Shown piece after piece: positions 1 through 12,500 of a DNA stretch of 64,000 nucleotides. Made by a program: the position numbers and the translations under genes. Position 1 is the first letter of the stretch. The number at the start of each line of letters is the position of its first letter. The notes beneath the pieces were generated by a model. The model saw only the letters and a list, made by a program, of their open reading frames with translations, was not told the origin of the DNA and did no database searches. Source of the stretch: Metellina segmentata (Eukaryota > Arthropoda > Arachnida > Araneae > Tetragnathidae); contig OX375872.1 in NCBI GenBank assembly GCA_947359465.1, positions 127,383,337 through 127,447,336 on the forward strand. Direction: 5' to 3'.

Positions 1-773
1 GGAAAAAAAAGATTAATTCACATGGCCATTCTGTAAATAGAGCAAAAAATTTAAAACCGAATTTATATTACCAAAATAATTGACGAATTCGTAAAAAATA
101 AAGCAAGACAGAAATTCATGTAAAAAAATATATATATTTTTTTAATTTATTTAATGCGTTATGGTATGGAATTTTTTATTTTCTTTTTGCTAATAACTCA
201 ATGAGAGTTTTCTTGAAACTTTTTTCTTCCTTGAGTTTGAAGCCCCCGAAAATTGTACCGCTTGGGGAACCCACTTGACTTGGTTCGCCACTGGGAGAAG
301 TAAGCTCCATGCAAGAAAAATTGTGACTAAGCAATGGAAAGTAAAAAATTTCTGATTTCTCTCATTTGAATTAGTATCACTAAGAACATGATGAACACAT
401 ATAATGTTCAAAATACATTCTTTAATCATTAGATTCATGTTAAACCATTTGGAAAAATGTATGTTATTTGGTAATAGGCAAATTAAATTTTGAAAACGAG
501 CTTTATTTTAAACAGCATATAACAATAACTCCAAAATATTCCTAAAAGAATGTACTAATAGAAATAAGCAAAAGGCATTTGCAAACTATTTTTAGATGAA
601 TTCGAACATTACATATATATATATATATATATGTCTTATTTTTCAAATCAAAAGGAAATCTTATCATGGAGCAAGAGTTAGTACTTTTTACTATTAACAC
701 TAGAAGTAGGGAAGTGATCAATATGACCGCAAATTAATTTTAACGATGTATAAACATATTATTTTCCCACCAA
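1..773. other. AT-rich stretch, no gene recognised
   Basis: No exon-like or transposon-like reading frame is visible on either strand. The stretch is AT-rich, with homopolymer runs and one short TA microsatellite at 613-632. Short open frames here have low-complexity translations and no family resemblance. Confidence 0.5.
613..632. repeat. (TA)n microsatellite
   Basis: About ten uninterrupted TA dinucleotides. Confidence 0.9.
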
Positions 774-860
774 GGGCCGTGGTAGCCTGTTTGCTAGAGG
801 AGCGGATTAGCAATCAAAAGGTTTGGAGTTGGAAACTTGAACCAACCAAAGGCTTCTTCA
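774..860 (+). mobile_element. tRNA-derived SINE head, fragment
   Basis: The start GGCCGTGGTAGCC and the following GGATTAGCAA block align with the reverse complement of 1,955-2,041, which is the tRNA-like end of another SINE. The usual B-box GGTTCGAATCC is decayed (AACTTGAACC). What follows to about 1,100 shows no SINE body, so this is a fragment or a diverged copy. The Pol III promoter would read rightward. Confidence 0.45.
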
Positions 861-1119
861 GAGGCTTTCCCTTTGGTTTGTGTCTGTTTGGAGACATTCA
901 AATGAGAGAACAGTAAGGTGTGTCATAGTTATCGTGCATTCTCTTGAAAAGAACGTGAGAAAGTGTGAAAACAAAACACTACACGAAACATGGCATTGGG
1001 ACTATCATTTTTTCCAACGAAGAATTTATAAGAAAGCTAGCTCCATTTTGTTTATGAAATAATAAAATTCCTGTGTTTACACTCTGTGTTTCAACACTCT
1101 TCCAAATATTACGAACATC

Positions 1120-1210
1120 TCTTGCCAGACCGGGATTCGAACCAAGGACCAAGAAGACGTGCGTGGATAAGGGATTATTCCAATTTCCGATACAGTTACG
1201 CTCCTTCATT
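1120..1210 (-). mobile_element. tRNA-like SINE fragment (B-box remnant)
   Basis: GGGATTCGAACC at about 1,131-1,142 is the reverse complement of a Pol III B-box, so a minus-strand tRNA-derived sequence is likely. I could not identify a clear A-box or a SINE body. A decayed tRNA pseudogene is the alternative. Confidence 0.35.
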
Positions 1211-1470
1211 ACTCGCCGACACTAGATCAGTTCTTGTTTACGCACACCCACAAAGAATTGTGTAATTTTTCCAGACGTTGAGTAATAAGTTTAATTTTGA
1301 GATATTATTCCACATTGAGTAGTGCTTAGAGATTCTGGACATTTGTTTGAAATCTCATACCCGGTAAGTTTAGCTTGTTTAAAAAATACTATAAAACGTC
1401 ATAAATTGTTGTTTGTGATGCCTCTACCCGTTAACTAAAGCAACTTAAAATAATAAATGCGAGGGAAACT
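1211..1470. repeat. dispersed repeat, copy 1
   Basis: The block starting ACTCGCCGACACTAGATC recurs with about 85-90% similarity by eye at 2,142-2,395, in the same orientation. Both copies end near AATAATAAATGCGAG. No coding potential is seen. The family was not recognised. Confidence 0.75.
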
Positions 1471-1724
1471 TAACAAACTAACCCTGTGGTTAGGATGGAC
1501 ATGTTTAAACCATCCATAAATTTCTATGGAAAGGGGACTGTGGGGAGGTGAATTATTAAATTATGAGCCAAGGTTTCTTTTATCATACAGAACAGAAAGG
1601 CGGCATATTACAGTATAGTCGTGGAGTCTCCTTCGAGTATTGGTTTCTTATTTTTATGTCATTAAATTGAAACAATTAAGGCTTTGTAAGACGTGGAATA
1701 TTTTTTATAATGTGTGGGGTTGAT

Positions 1725-2041
1725 TGTTGAATTTACCTCACACTGGAAGCAACAAACACACGGGTTATTGGCGACGGTCCGGGATCAATCACAAAGGGAA
1801 ACATCCGAGGGCAATACTTGGTAATTTTAAGTCACTGTCCGATGACGAGGTGAACACCTGAGTTGGTACCCACTCGCCAAAGTTTTACACCGCACCAAAA
1901 TTCGGAAATTTGAGGCAAAGACAGATTTAACGTGAAAGAGTCCCCACCTCCACGACGGTCTTTTAGTTAGTTGGAATTCCCAACCCTCCGTTTGCTAATC
2001 CGCGACTCTTATCAAACAAGATTACCGCGGCCCCTACAAGA
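1725..2041 (-). mobile_element. tRNA-derived SINE, near full length, old
   Basis: On the minus strand it begins with a tRNA-like head (GGCCGCGGTAATC...) near 2,041, passes through the core (GTTAAATCTG near 1,925), and ends with the family-typical tail containing CCGTCGCCAATAACCCG at about 1,760-1,780. The same body is found at 52,570, 53,481, 55,280, 61,345 and split around 28,604/49,952. The B-box is decayed, so this is an old, inactive copy. Confidence 0.75.
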
Positions 2042-2141
2042 CGGGCTATAATAAAGAAACTGTTTCTAATACTTTTAAAAACCTTAGCCGTGTTATGCAT
2101 TTCCAATGAGAAGCCAAATAATTTGTTTTGGCATCCCGTCA

Positions 2142-2395
2142 ACTCGACGACACTAGATCAGTTCTTGATTACGCAAACTCACAAAGAATTGTGTACTTTT
2201 ACCAGACGTTGAGTTATAAATTTAGTTTTGAGATTTTATTCCACATTGAGTATTGCTTAAAGATTCTGTACATTTGTTTAAAATCTTTACTTCCGGTAAG
2301 TTTAGTTTTTTAAAAAATACTATAAAACGTCATTAATTTGCAATGTCTCTACCCCTTAACTAAAACAGCTCCAAATAATAAATGCGAGAGAAACA
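2142..2395. repeat. dispersed repeat, copy 2
   Basis: Direct repeat of 1,211-1,470, about 930 bp downstream. The SINE at 1,725-2,041 lies between the two copies. Confidence 0.75.
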
Positions 2396-2532
2396 AAACT
2401 TAAAAGTTATACCTATTGTACGAAAGTATCGATGGTTGATGAGACATTGACTTTTTTCAAATTAAACTTGTGTCAAATTATTTTTAAAACAATCATCGAA
2501 TCGATCAAGCTCTTGCACATTTTCTCAGACGG

Positions 2533-2950
2533 TTGTGGGGCACAAAAAAAATCCATTCCACTGTTAGCATGTGCTTTGCATTAGTTTCTCAGAGACATTC
2601 GTTTCTACCTTGTGACCGCGATTTCACAGTTCCATGTTGCGACCAATGGTCACTTACGCTAGTCCTGTCTGGGGATTTCCTGCGCAGAAACTCGCGTGAA
2701 AAAACAGAATCACTCCAAAACATCACCCTTCGAATAGCTACAGACAGCCCATTATTCTACCGCATTATAAAAATTAGGGAATAACTAAACATGTACGAGA
2801 TCAAAGCATTTATGATTAAATTCAATACCAATTTCTACGCAAAACTCTCCAACCATAATAACGAAGCTATACTCCAAATCCCAGATACGACTACCGTAGA
2901 AAAAAATGTTGTTCAAAAAACGAGATCCGCTCTAAATAAATTAAATTGAT
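2533..2950 (+). pseudogene. Jockey-like non-LTR retrotransposon ORF2 tail, decayed
   Basis: The frame reads ESLQNITLRIATDSPLFYR and then IKIRE. It aligns with EALQNSTLRIITNSPWFYR plus AKIRE at 39,060-39,428, and with the conserved LQN..LR...SPWF.RN..I segment after the reverse transcriptase domain of Jockey-type elements (family knowledge). A stop follows at about 2,782. The frame continues in similar sense (KLSNHNNEAILQIP) to about 2,950, so this is a relic. Confidence 0.7.
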
Positions 2951-3011
2951 GTTTGTTCATTTCTTTTCCACTCCAAAATTGATTCAGAGTATGCCCTGCC
3001 TTTTCATGTTA

Positions 3012-3100
3012 TGTTGTGGATTTCATATTTCTGGTGCACATTAAATCTGTTGTGGATTTCATGTTTCTGGAGCACATTATATCTGTTGTGGATTCATGCT
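3012..3100. repeat. core-motif minisatellite at unit start
   Basis: Three imperfect units of about 35 bp built on ATTAAATCTGTTGTGGATTTCATGTTTCTGG-type sequence (written here as a composite of short blocks: TAAATCTGTTGTGG + ATTTCATGTTTCTGG). Equivalent positions are about 9,700-9,790, 16,296-16,385 and 22,890-22,980. The array edge at 3,012 falls inside this repeat. Confidence 0.7.
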
Positions 3101-4825
3101 TCCCAAATCTGGTATAACATACAGGTATAATCATTTCCTGAAAGCCACTCTGGTGCCATCTATAAAAGAAGCAACTGGGATTAGAAATCCCTGTTTTATT
3201 TATCCTGTCAGGATTTCTCCCAAACAATGAAAAGGTCTCATTTAAAAGCTTGAAAACACAATCCAAATAGGAGTTGATGCTCACTTTGTAGAAATCTTGT
3301 AACTTACTGTAAGCTCTATGGGGATTTTAAACCTAATTGGCATATTTTTGCCTTCAGAAGAGAATGCATGTTAAAATTTGTAGGATTTCATTTTACGGTG
3401 CAGGATACAATTCCCTGGATATGGATAGCCCCATGAACATGTATTGTATAAGATGTAGATATTATGCGTGAACACGTGTGGCACGAAATTGATTGTTTCC
3501 CAAACCTATTCTCATGTAATTTTCAATTTGGGATACAATTCACTGGATAAAATCCCCATGACGTGTAGCATAAAAATGATTTCGGTATATATACTTACAA
3601 TGCCTTGGCAGAAATCACTGAAACAAGGAATTGAACAATTAAAAAAAAAACAATATATATATAAATATATGAATATTTCACATGATAATTCAATAGCAGC
3701 TTGCAAAAAATTTGCACTACCGTGTGCCAAATACCATTACTGCAAGTGTGGCCAAGAAACAAACACTTTCTAATCCTATAGCAGAATTCTCGCTGATATG
3801 GGAACTGAAACACAATGGATGATGTCAGGTCATCCTGAAAGCACACTCGTACAGAGGGGCCTCAAACAGGTCGCAGTCTATCCGAGTGACCATCAGGATT
3901 TGAGAAGATTAAAAAATATCAGAGTACATGCTGAAAGACGTTCAATCTCAATCCAGTTTCCACAGGACGATAGCATACATTTAAATGTTTTTGGCTTAAT
4001 ATATTTTGTGATCTATTCTCACAAACAGCTGTTATGTTCCTCTCCTGCTTGAAAACACAATCTAAATACTTAACTCTACTTAATGAATAACCTATTGATT
4101 GTGAAAACAAATAATGGAACAGCCTAGCAAAACATTACATTGAATAATCTTAGATACTTGTTGTTACATTTCTAGCATTGAACAAGTCTCACTCAATAAA
4201 CATTCCTCGAAATGGGTCAATGTTTTCAAAGGCTCCAGATAAAAGAATCTCACCGTTATATTGTATACTCTAACAGGAGTATGGGCATATGAATCAGGAT
4301 GCTTGCTGATGTGTATCTTTCCCACGTGGCATTAGAGAAATGAATCTTGGAAACGCAGTCTTTCACACAAACATGACAAAAAACCCTAACAGGTCAATCG
4401 AGATTTGAGCATTTGTAAATTGACATGAATCACTCACAGCAGATATGAATTCAACCAGACACACCACTGCAAAATAGTTGCTAATTATTGTTTACAGTCC
4501 CCATGGTTGGAAACAACACACATTTGAACTCACACCAATGCGGATCATTTCTTCACAGACAGCTGTGTATACATAAAGTGACATAAATAGTTTAAAAGAT
4601 TCCCATGGAGATACAGATCCAATGAAAGAGTCCCATGGAGATACAAACCCAATGTAAACAACACACCAGTTGTTTAAATGGTGCTAATTACTGTAGTGAC
4701 ATGACATTTAAAATTACATTTTATAGTTTTGTACTGCAAATGTAGCTTTCAATTAACAAGTAATACTTTTCATAAAACTTAATTTAATTAGTTTTAATGT
4801 CCTTCAACTATATATAACCAGCAAG

Positions 4826-4890
4826 TATAGGGCATATTACTCTACAAAATTCTTGTTACTTAAGAATTTTATACAGTAGTATGCCCTATA
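4826..4890. repeat. 65-bp hairpin in each array unit
   Basis: Left arm TATAGGGCATATTACTC and right arm GTAGTATGCCCTATA pair over about 29 bp, with 2-3 mismatches and a loop of a few bases. The other copies are at 11,560-11,624, 18,152-18,216 and 24,746-24,810. The mismatch count is 3 in copy 1 and 2 in copies 2-4. It may be a tiny MITE relic. No target duplication could be assigned. Confidence 0.7.
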
Positions 4891-5754
4891 TACCTGATGG
4901 TCATATATATATATTCGATACATTATTTGTAAATGTGAATGCAGCACCATCTCATAGCAAGCCCCATGAATGACTTGTATGTGTGTGAACAGTTACAAAT
5001 ACATAATCTTTTAAAAAAACAAATGGGTATGTAAATCTAACAGGTAAAACAATACATTGAATCAACAGCACTAGAAATGAAATATCAACACAAATCCATT
5101 AACGTCAATCAGTATTGTTTTCCCAAGTGTGGAGATAAAAATCCACAGAGAGCCAGAATTAACAGACCTGTTGCTTTTCCCAGGACATGACCCAAACAGC
5201 ACTTGAATTGAAATGAAATATCAACACAAATCAATTAACGTAAACCAGTATAGTTTTCCAGATCAATCCAAAAAGCGAGCCAGTTGCATTTTGAACTCCA
5301 TCAACAAAACACAGCGTTTTCCTTGAAAACAGAATCATCTATGAAAGCACACTCTTACAGAAAGCAGGTGCAGTCTATCCCATCAGGATTTGAGAAGTTA
5401 ATCGAAACAGGGTTTGTGCATGGTAGGAATTTACAACACAGACATGCACGTTCAATCTGGGACAGTGTTTGTAAATGTGAATGCAGCTCCCTTGTGAACA
5501 GTTCCAATCGGTATGTAAATCTGCCATGACATTGAATTAAAAAAAAAAAATTTCTTCCTATTGCCACATGTGTCGAGATCAATCGAGCCAAAAATAACAA
5601 CCAGTGTCAAATAAATTACCAGCAACCTAAAATGTTTTTTTACTTGAAATGAAATATCAACCAGTTTTAGTTTCCAATCCAAAAAAAGTAAATTAGCAAG
5701 CCAGAATTCAGAATAGTTGCATTTATCAACAAAGAAGCACCGTTTAGCTTTAAA

Positions 5755-6230
5755 TGTAAACAATACTTGGGAAAATGAAACCCTGATCCAAATCTCATGA
5801 CTACAGATTTTACGTGCCTCAGGATATGGGAAAATGAAACCTTGATCCAATACTGATTTAACATGCACATGAATTTAGAAAAATGAAACAATGACTACAG
5901 ATTTAACGTGCACCAGGATTTAAACAATGAAACCATGACAGTTGTAAAGGTACAACCGATTGATTTGTACACTAGATTTGGGAAAATGAAGCCCTGATCC
6001 TTTTCAAGAATCTAAAAACAGTAGCACCAAAAATGTTTGTCTGAAACCTTTTACTAAAAATACAGGAGACAGGTGCATGGTAAATCTGTTGTCTTGGATC
6101 ATGATTTCATTTTCCTAAAATTAAGGAGACAGGTGCATGGTAAATCTGTTGTCTTGGATCAGGATTTCATTTTCCTAAAATTAAGGAGACAGCTGCATGT
6201 TAAATCTGTTGTCCTGAGGTTATTCAATGG
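5755..6230. repeat. oppositely oriented ~60-bp core-motif arrays
   Basis: At 5,755-5,935 imperfect units carry ACAGATTTAACGTGCACC followed by AGGAT and an AAAATGAAAC block. At 6,060-6,225 three units of 60 bp carry the same core in reverse orientation (GTGCATGGTAAATCTG + TTGTCTTGGATCAGG). Equivalent arrays occur in the later copies, for example 12,660-12,820, 19,255-19,410 and 25,850-26,005. Frames over them give repeated peptides that reflect the DNA repeat, not a protein. Confidence 0.75.
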
Positions 6231-6283
6231 GATGTGGATAGTTCTCATGGGAACTGAAACCTGGTTGGGTGTACGTTATACGA

Positions 6284-7320
6284 GTTTTATACATGGCATG
6301 GAAAAGGGTTCTAGCAAGATATTCTATTGCAACCACAACTCATTTAAAAAGGTAACTAAAAATACATACCAACTTAGTGCAATGAATCACAAAGCATGCT
6401 CAAAGAACAGGTGCACATTCAATTCACTGACAGGGGATATGAATTCCATCCAAGGATCCTAGCTCAGGTGTTGTATGAATCTTTCATATGGGAACTGAAA
6501 CATGGATTGGGTGTGAGAGAATAGCATGGGAAAATAAGTTGATACTGAAAAAAACAACCACTGATTGAGTTATGTGAAAAGGTAAATTCAAATCTCAAGA
6601 GAAATACATCCTCCTGAAAGAAGGGCAACCAGGTCAGTCGATCAAAGTGACCATCAGAATTTGAGCATTTGTAAATGTGAAAACAGTAATTCACCCATAC
6701 AAATCTTGCAGCAAGCCACTACTGGGTTTGTCAACAAAAACCAGATAAATCAGTCCAATAACACATCACAACGAATGAATACTAAATCGAATTCAATGAG
6801 CATAATCAAATCTCACATGTCAAATAAACATTTAATCGGATCTTGTAACTAGGGAGAAATGAATGAATATCTCACCACTGCACACCAAAAAGTATATTCT
6901 AGCATTTCATAAAGATCAGAGCATCACAAAACAAATTCAGATACTTTCAGGGCCATCAAATCTTATAAATAGGTATAAATTAGAAGCATTAGTGAATAAT
7001 CAATGCAAAATCCATACCTTTATATCTTCCAGGAGTACGGGGATATGAATCAGGATGCTTGCTGCTGTGCATGAAAACATTACAAAAATGAATCACTCAA
7101 ACACAGCCTACACACAGTTGACAGAAAGCCCCAACAGGTCAATTTATCAAAGGGACCTTTGGGATTTGAGCATTACATCCAATCACTCACAGCACATATG
7201 AATTCAACCAAACTGCAGGAAATTATTGTTTACTTTCCCCATGGAGATACAAATCCATCCCAAAAGTTTTATAAATGTGTTGCTAATTATTGTTCCCAGT
7301 CCTAAATGGTAGGTAACAAC
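6284..7320. repeat. internal duplication, segment A
   Basis: About 1.04 kb running from GTTTTATACATGGCATGG to GGTAGGTAACAAC. It is repeated in direct orientation as A' at 8,532-9,575. Other A copies are at 12,883-13,919, 19,475-20,511 and 26,069-27,105. A is followed directly by the copia gag fragment. No coding sequence was recognised inside it. Confidence 0.85.
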
Positions 7321-7323
7321 ATG

Positions 7324-7556
7324 ACACATACGACTTCCATCAACAATAGATGGGAGATCATATTGTTCCAAATGCATTTTCATTTGACCCTTCCACTTAC
7401 TCCAATTTCCAGTTCCTTCCACTTTGTCTATCTGTACCTTGAGATCAGCTATACTAGCGACTCGCTCTGCTAGGCCTAACTTAATAAAGTTCGTTTTCCT
7501 TTTCAAAAACTGCAGATTTACTTCACGTAGTTTTAAAACGTGATAAGCCCATAACA
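7324..7556 (-). pseudogene. Ty1/copia gag N-terminus, truncated (copy 1)
   Basis: The minus-strand frame contains IADLKVQIDKVEGTGNW, SKWKGQMKMHLEQYDL and IVDGSRMC. This is the start of Ty1/copia Gag, whose family pattern is L.G..NW..W...M...L...DL...V.G. Similarity stops at the C after GSRM, exactly where array segment A begins, so the element is cut off about 45 codons into the match. It lies immediately downstream (minus strand) of an LTR and a PBS-like stretch. It cannot make a working capsid protein. Confidence 0.75.
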
Positions 7557-7745
7557 TGATACGATTATCAACAAATCAGGGTCATCAAAAAAACAGGAAA
7601 ACTCAAGGGCTAAGAGAATAAGCATTTAATATGTAAACAAAATACATATTACACAAAAGACAACAGAACGCATTAGTGAGAAGTTGTAGTTGTAGTTAAT
7701 ACAATAGGTGTATAAGTTGAGTTGTAGCTTGTCTCTTTTCCAACA
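7557..7745 (-). mobile_element. copia 5' LTR (copy 1)
   Basis: On the minus strand it starts TGTTGGAAAAGAGACAAGC and ends CGTATCA, about 189 bp, fitting the TG...CA rule and the TGTTGG start common in copia LTRs. It is followed at once by TGTTATGGGCTTATC, which resembles the tRNA-iMet half-molecule primer site of copia (GGTTATGGGC). The gag frame follows. No matching 3' LTR was seen in the unit. Confidence 0.7.
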
Positions 7746-8531
7746 ACACATTGCCAAGTTCATTTCTCATTACAAGTCACCATAATATTTATAGGTTTCA
7801 AGTTGAATTTCAAAAACATATCAGCATGCAGAAACGAAGGCTTTCCTGGATTTTAAAATCATCCATGTGTTCCCCAGGTCTTTAATAATAATGTCTAAAT
7901 TACCATAGTGAAATTTAATCTGAATCTAATGGCATTTCATATTTAAAGAAATATTTTTTCTCATGTTGCATTGCATTTCTGTGTCTATTTCTTCAATTTG
8001 TTGAGATGTATTTGGTATTCACTGATTTATATGAACCATTGGATTCAATGTTGACTATTTTAGAAGCAAGCATTTATAAAGGATGGCTTAGATTCAAATT
8101 AGTTTTGTTGCAGTGTTTGTATCCACTTTTAACATATATATGTCTGGAATTTTGTTGCTTTATTTCTCCTATACATTGAGGAAATATATTGTTCATTTGT
8201 GCCAGTATGATGCTTTTGAAAACAACTTTAATATAACCTTTCAGATATCCATCTGAGAAAGAAAATTAATGCTGAGTTGCGTGCTATGATTACACAAAGT
8301 CTTCTATCTAATAAAGAAAATATTGACCTGTGTGTAATAAAAACTGGTTTAATAAAACTTATAAAATCTTCATTGTTGCAATTTTTAACTTGCATTTTTG
8401 AATTAATGTTGAAGTTTCTTTCCTAGTTTCTAAAAATATAAACATGGATGACCCTAAATATTTGTCTGGGAACAGTTATGTTATCGGTTTTTATGGTCAA
8501 TTGGTGTCATTCTGCAAGACAATCTGATGAG
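7746..8531. other. AT-rich unit interior, nothing recognised
   Basis: Between the copia LTR and segment A' each full unit has about 785 bp with no open frame or inverted repeat that I can place. Equivalent stretches are 14,345-15,126 and 20,937-21,720. Confidence 0.5.
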
Positions 8532-9575
8532 GTTTTATACATGGCATGGAAAAGAATTTTAGCATAATATTCTATACCAACAACAACTAATTAAAAAGGT
8601 AATTTGAAAATACATACCAATATATGTGCAATGAATCACAAAGCATGCTGAAAGAACTGGTGCACATTAAATGTATTGTCATGGGATATGAATTCCATCC
8701 AAGGATCCTAGCTTAGGTGTTGCCTGGTTCAATAGAATGTGGATCTTTCACATGGGAACTGAAACATGGATTGGGTGGGAGAGAATGGCATGGGAAAATA
8801 ACTATATATTGAAAAAGCAACAACTGATTGAGTTTTGTGAAGGTAAAAAAAAATTTAAATCTCGAGAGAAATTCATCCTCATTAAAGAAGGATCAAACAG
8901 GTCAGTCGATCAAAGTGACCATCAGAATTTGAGCATTTCTAATGTGAACACAGTAATTCACCTATACAAATCTTGCCGCAAGCCACTTCTGGGTTCGTCA
9001 ACAAAAACCATATAAATCAGTCCAATAACATATCATCACGAATGAATACTAAATTGAGTTCAAATAGCATAGTCTAATCTCACATGTCATATAAACATTT
9101 AATAGGATCTTGTAACTAGAGAGAAATGAATATCTCACCACAGTATACCAAAAAGTATATTCTAGCATTTCATAAAGATCTGAGCATCACAAAACATATT
9201 CAATACATACTTTCAGTGCCATCATATCTTATAAAAAGGTAGAAATTAGAAGCATTAGTGAATAATCAATGCCAAATCCATACCTTTATATCTTCCAGGA
9301 GTATGGGGATATGAATCAGGATGCTTGCTGCTGTGCATGAAAACATTACAGAAGTGAATCCCTCAAACACAGTTGACAGAAAGCCCCAACAGGTCAATTT
9401 ATCAAAGGGACCATTGGGATTTGAGGATTACATCCAATCACTCACAGCAGATATGAATTCAACCAAACTGCAAGAAATTATTGTTTACTTTCCCCATGGA
9501 GATACAAATCCACTCCAAAAGTTTTATAAATGCGTTGCTAATTATTGTTTACAGTCCCAAATGGTAGGTAACAAC
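8532..9575. repeat. internal duplication, segment A'
   Basis: Direct repeat of 6,284-7,320, more diverged from A than the same segment is between units. The duplication therefore predates the tandem amplification. Other A' copies are at 15,127-16,169 and 21,721-22,763. Copy 4 is truncated before A'. Confidence 0.85.
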
Positions 9576-12500
9576 ACACAGTCCCCCATTCTGTCGGTGT
9601 AAAAAAAAAGGAAAAAAATTGATGATTGGATACCTGTCTATTAGATTCATGTGGAGCGATGGGATCCCTCTCCATTAGATTCATGTTTCCGATGCAAGTT
9701 AAATCTTGTGGATTTCATATTTCTGGTGCACATTAAATCTGTTGTGGATTTCATGTTTCTGGAGCACATTATATCTGTTGTGGATTCATGCTTCCCAAAT
9801 CTGGTATAACATACAGGTATAATCATTTCCTGAAAGCCACTCTGGTGCCATCTATAAAAGAAGCAACTGGGATTAGAAATCCCTGTTTTATTTATCCTGT
9901 CAGGATTTCTCCCAAACAATGAAAAGGTCTCATTTAAAATCTTTAAAACACAATCCAAATAGGAGTTGATGCTCACTTTGTAGAAATCTTGTAACTTACT
10001 GTAAGCTCTATGGGGATTTTAAACCTAATTGGCATATTTTTGCCTTCAGAAGAGAATATCGGTTAAAATTTGTAGGATTTCATTTTACGGTGCAGGATAC
10101 AATTCCCTGGATATGGATAGCCCCATGAACATGTATTGTATAAGATGTAGATATTATGTGTGAACATGTGTGGCAAGAAAATGATTGTTTCCCAAACCTA
10201 TTTTCATGTGTGAACACGTGTGGCACGAAATTGATTGTTTCCCAAACCTATTCTCATGTGGTTTTCAATTCACTGGATAAAATCCCCATGACGTGTGGCA
10301 TAAAAACGATTTCGGTATATATACTTACAATGCCTTGGCAGAATTCACTGAAACAAGGAATTGAACAATTAAAAAAAAAACAATATATATATATATAAAT
10401 ATATGAATATTTCACATGATTATTCAATAGCAGCTTGCAAAAAATTCGGACTACAGTGTGCCAAATACCATTACTGCAAGTGTGGCCAAGAAACAAACAC
10501 TTTCTAATCTTATAGCAGAATTCTCGCTGATATGGGAACTGAAACACAATGGATGATGTCAGGTCATCCTGAAAGCACACTCGTACAGAGGGGCCTCAAA
10601 CAGGTCGCAGTCTATCCGAGTGACCATCAGGATTTGAGAAGATTAAAAAATATCAGAGTACATGCTGAAATACGTTCAATCTCAATCCAGTTTCCACAGG
10701 ACGATAGCATACATTTAAATGTTTTTGGCTTAATATATTTTCCGATCTATTCTCACAAACAGCTGTTATGTTTCTCTCCTGCTTGAAAACACAATCTAAA
10801 TACTTAACTCTACTTAATGAATAACCTATTGATTGTGAAAACAAATAATGGAACAGCCTAGCAAAACATTACACTGAATAATCTTAAATACTTGTTGTTA
10901 CATTTCTAGCATTGAACAAGTCTCACTCAATAAACATTCCTCGAAATGGGTCAATGTTTTCAAAGGCTCCAGATAAAAGAATCTCACCGTTATATTGTAT
11001 ACTCTAACAGGAGTATGGGCATATGAATCAGGATGCTTGCTGATGTGTATCTTTCCCACGTGGCATTAGAGAAATGAATCTTGGAAACGCAGTCTTTCAC
11101 ACAAACTTGACAAAAAACCCTAACAGGTCAATCGAGATTTGAGCATTTGTAAATTGACATGAATCACTCACAGCAGATATGAATTCAACCAGACACACCA
11201 CTGCAGAATAGTTGCTAATTATTGTTTACAGTCCCCATGGTTGGAAACAACACACATTTGAACTCACACCAATGCGGATCATTTCTTCACAGACAGCTGT
11301 GTATACATAAAGTGATATAAATAGTTTAAAAGACTCCCATGGAGATACAGATCCAATGAAAGAGTCCCATGGAGATACAAACCCAATGTAAACAACACAC
11401 CAGTTGTTTAAATGGTGCTAATTACTGTAGTGACATGACATTTAAAATTACATTTTATAGTTTTGTACTGCAAACGTAGCTTTCAATTAACAAGTAATAC
11501 TTTTCATAAAACTTAATTTAATTAGTTTTAATGTCCTTCAACTATATATAACCAGCAAGTATAGGGCATATTACTCTACAAAATTCTTGTTACTTAAGAA
11601 TTTTGTACAGTAGTATGCCCTATACCTGATGGTCATATATATATATTCAATACAGTATTTGTAAATGTGAATGCAGCACCATCTCATAGCAAGCCCCATG
11701 AATGACTTGTATGTGTGTGAACAGTTACAAATACATAATCTTTTAAAAAAACAAATGGGTATGTAAATCTAACAGGTAAAACAATACATTGAATCAACAG
11801 CACTAGAAATGAAATATCAACACAAATCAATTAACGTAAACCAGTATAGTTTTCCAGATCAATCCAAAAAGCGAGCCAGTTGCATTTTGAACTCCATCAA
11901 CAAAAAACAGCGTTTTCCTTGAAAACAGAATCATCTATGAAAGCACACTCTTACAGAAAGCAGGTCAGTCTATCCCATCAGGATTTGAGAAGTTAATCGA
12001 AACAGGGTTTGTGCATGGTAGGAATTTACAACACAGACATGCACGTTCAATCTGGGACAGTGTTTGTAAATGTGAATGCAGCTCCCTTGTGAACAGTTCC
12101 AATCAGTATGTAAATCTGCCATGACATTGAATTTAAAAAAACGTATTTTCTTCCTATTGCCACATGTGTCGAGATCAATCGAGCCAAAAATAACAACCAG
12201 TGTCAAATAAATTACCAGCAACCTAAAATGTTTTTTTACTTGAAATGAAATATCAACCAGTTTTAGTTTCCAATCCAAAAAAAGTAAATTAGCAAGCCAG
12301 AATTCACAATAGTTGCATTTATCAACAAAGAAGCACCGTTTAGCTTTAAATGTAAACAATACTTGGGAAAATGAAACCCTGATCCAAATCTCATGACTAC
12401 AGATTTAACGTGCCCCAGGATATGGGAAAATGAAACCTTGATCCAATATAGATTTAACATGCACATGAATTTAGAAAAATGAAACAATGACTACAGATTT

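Larger units (their letters stand above)
3012..9707. repeat. array unit, copy 1
   Basis: Most diverged copy. It carries an extra segment of about 138 bp at 5,085-5,222, a partial duplication of the neighbouring CACAAATC(C/A)ATTAACGT sequence. It lacks the 42-bp duplication seen near 10,156-10,250 in copy 2. It holds one hairpin, core-motif arrays, segments A and A', and a copia LTR with gag start. Confidence 0.9.
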
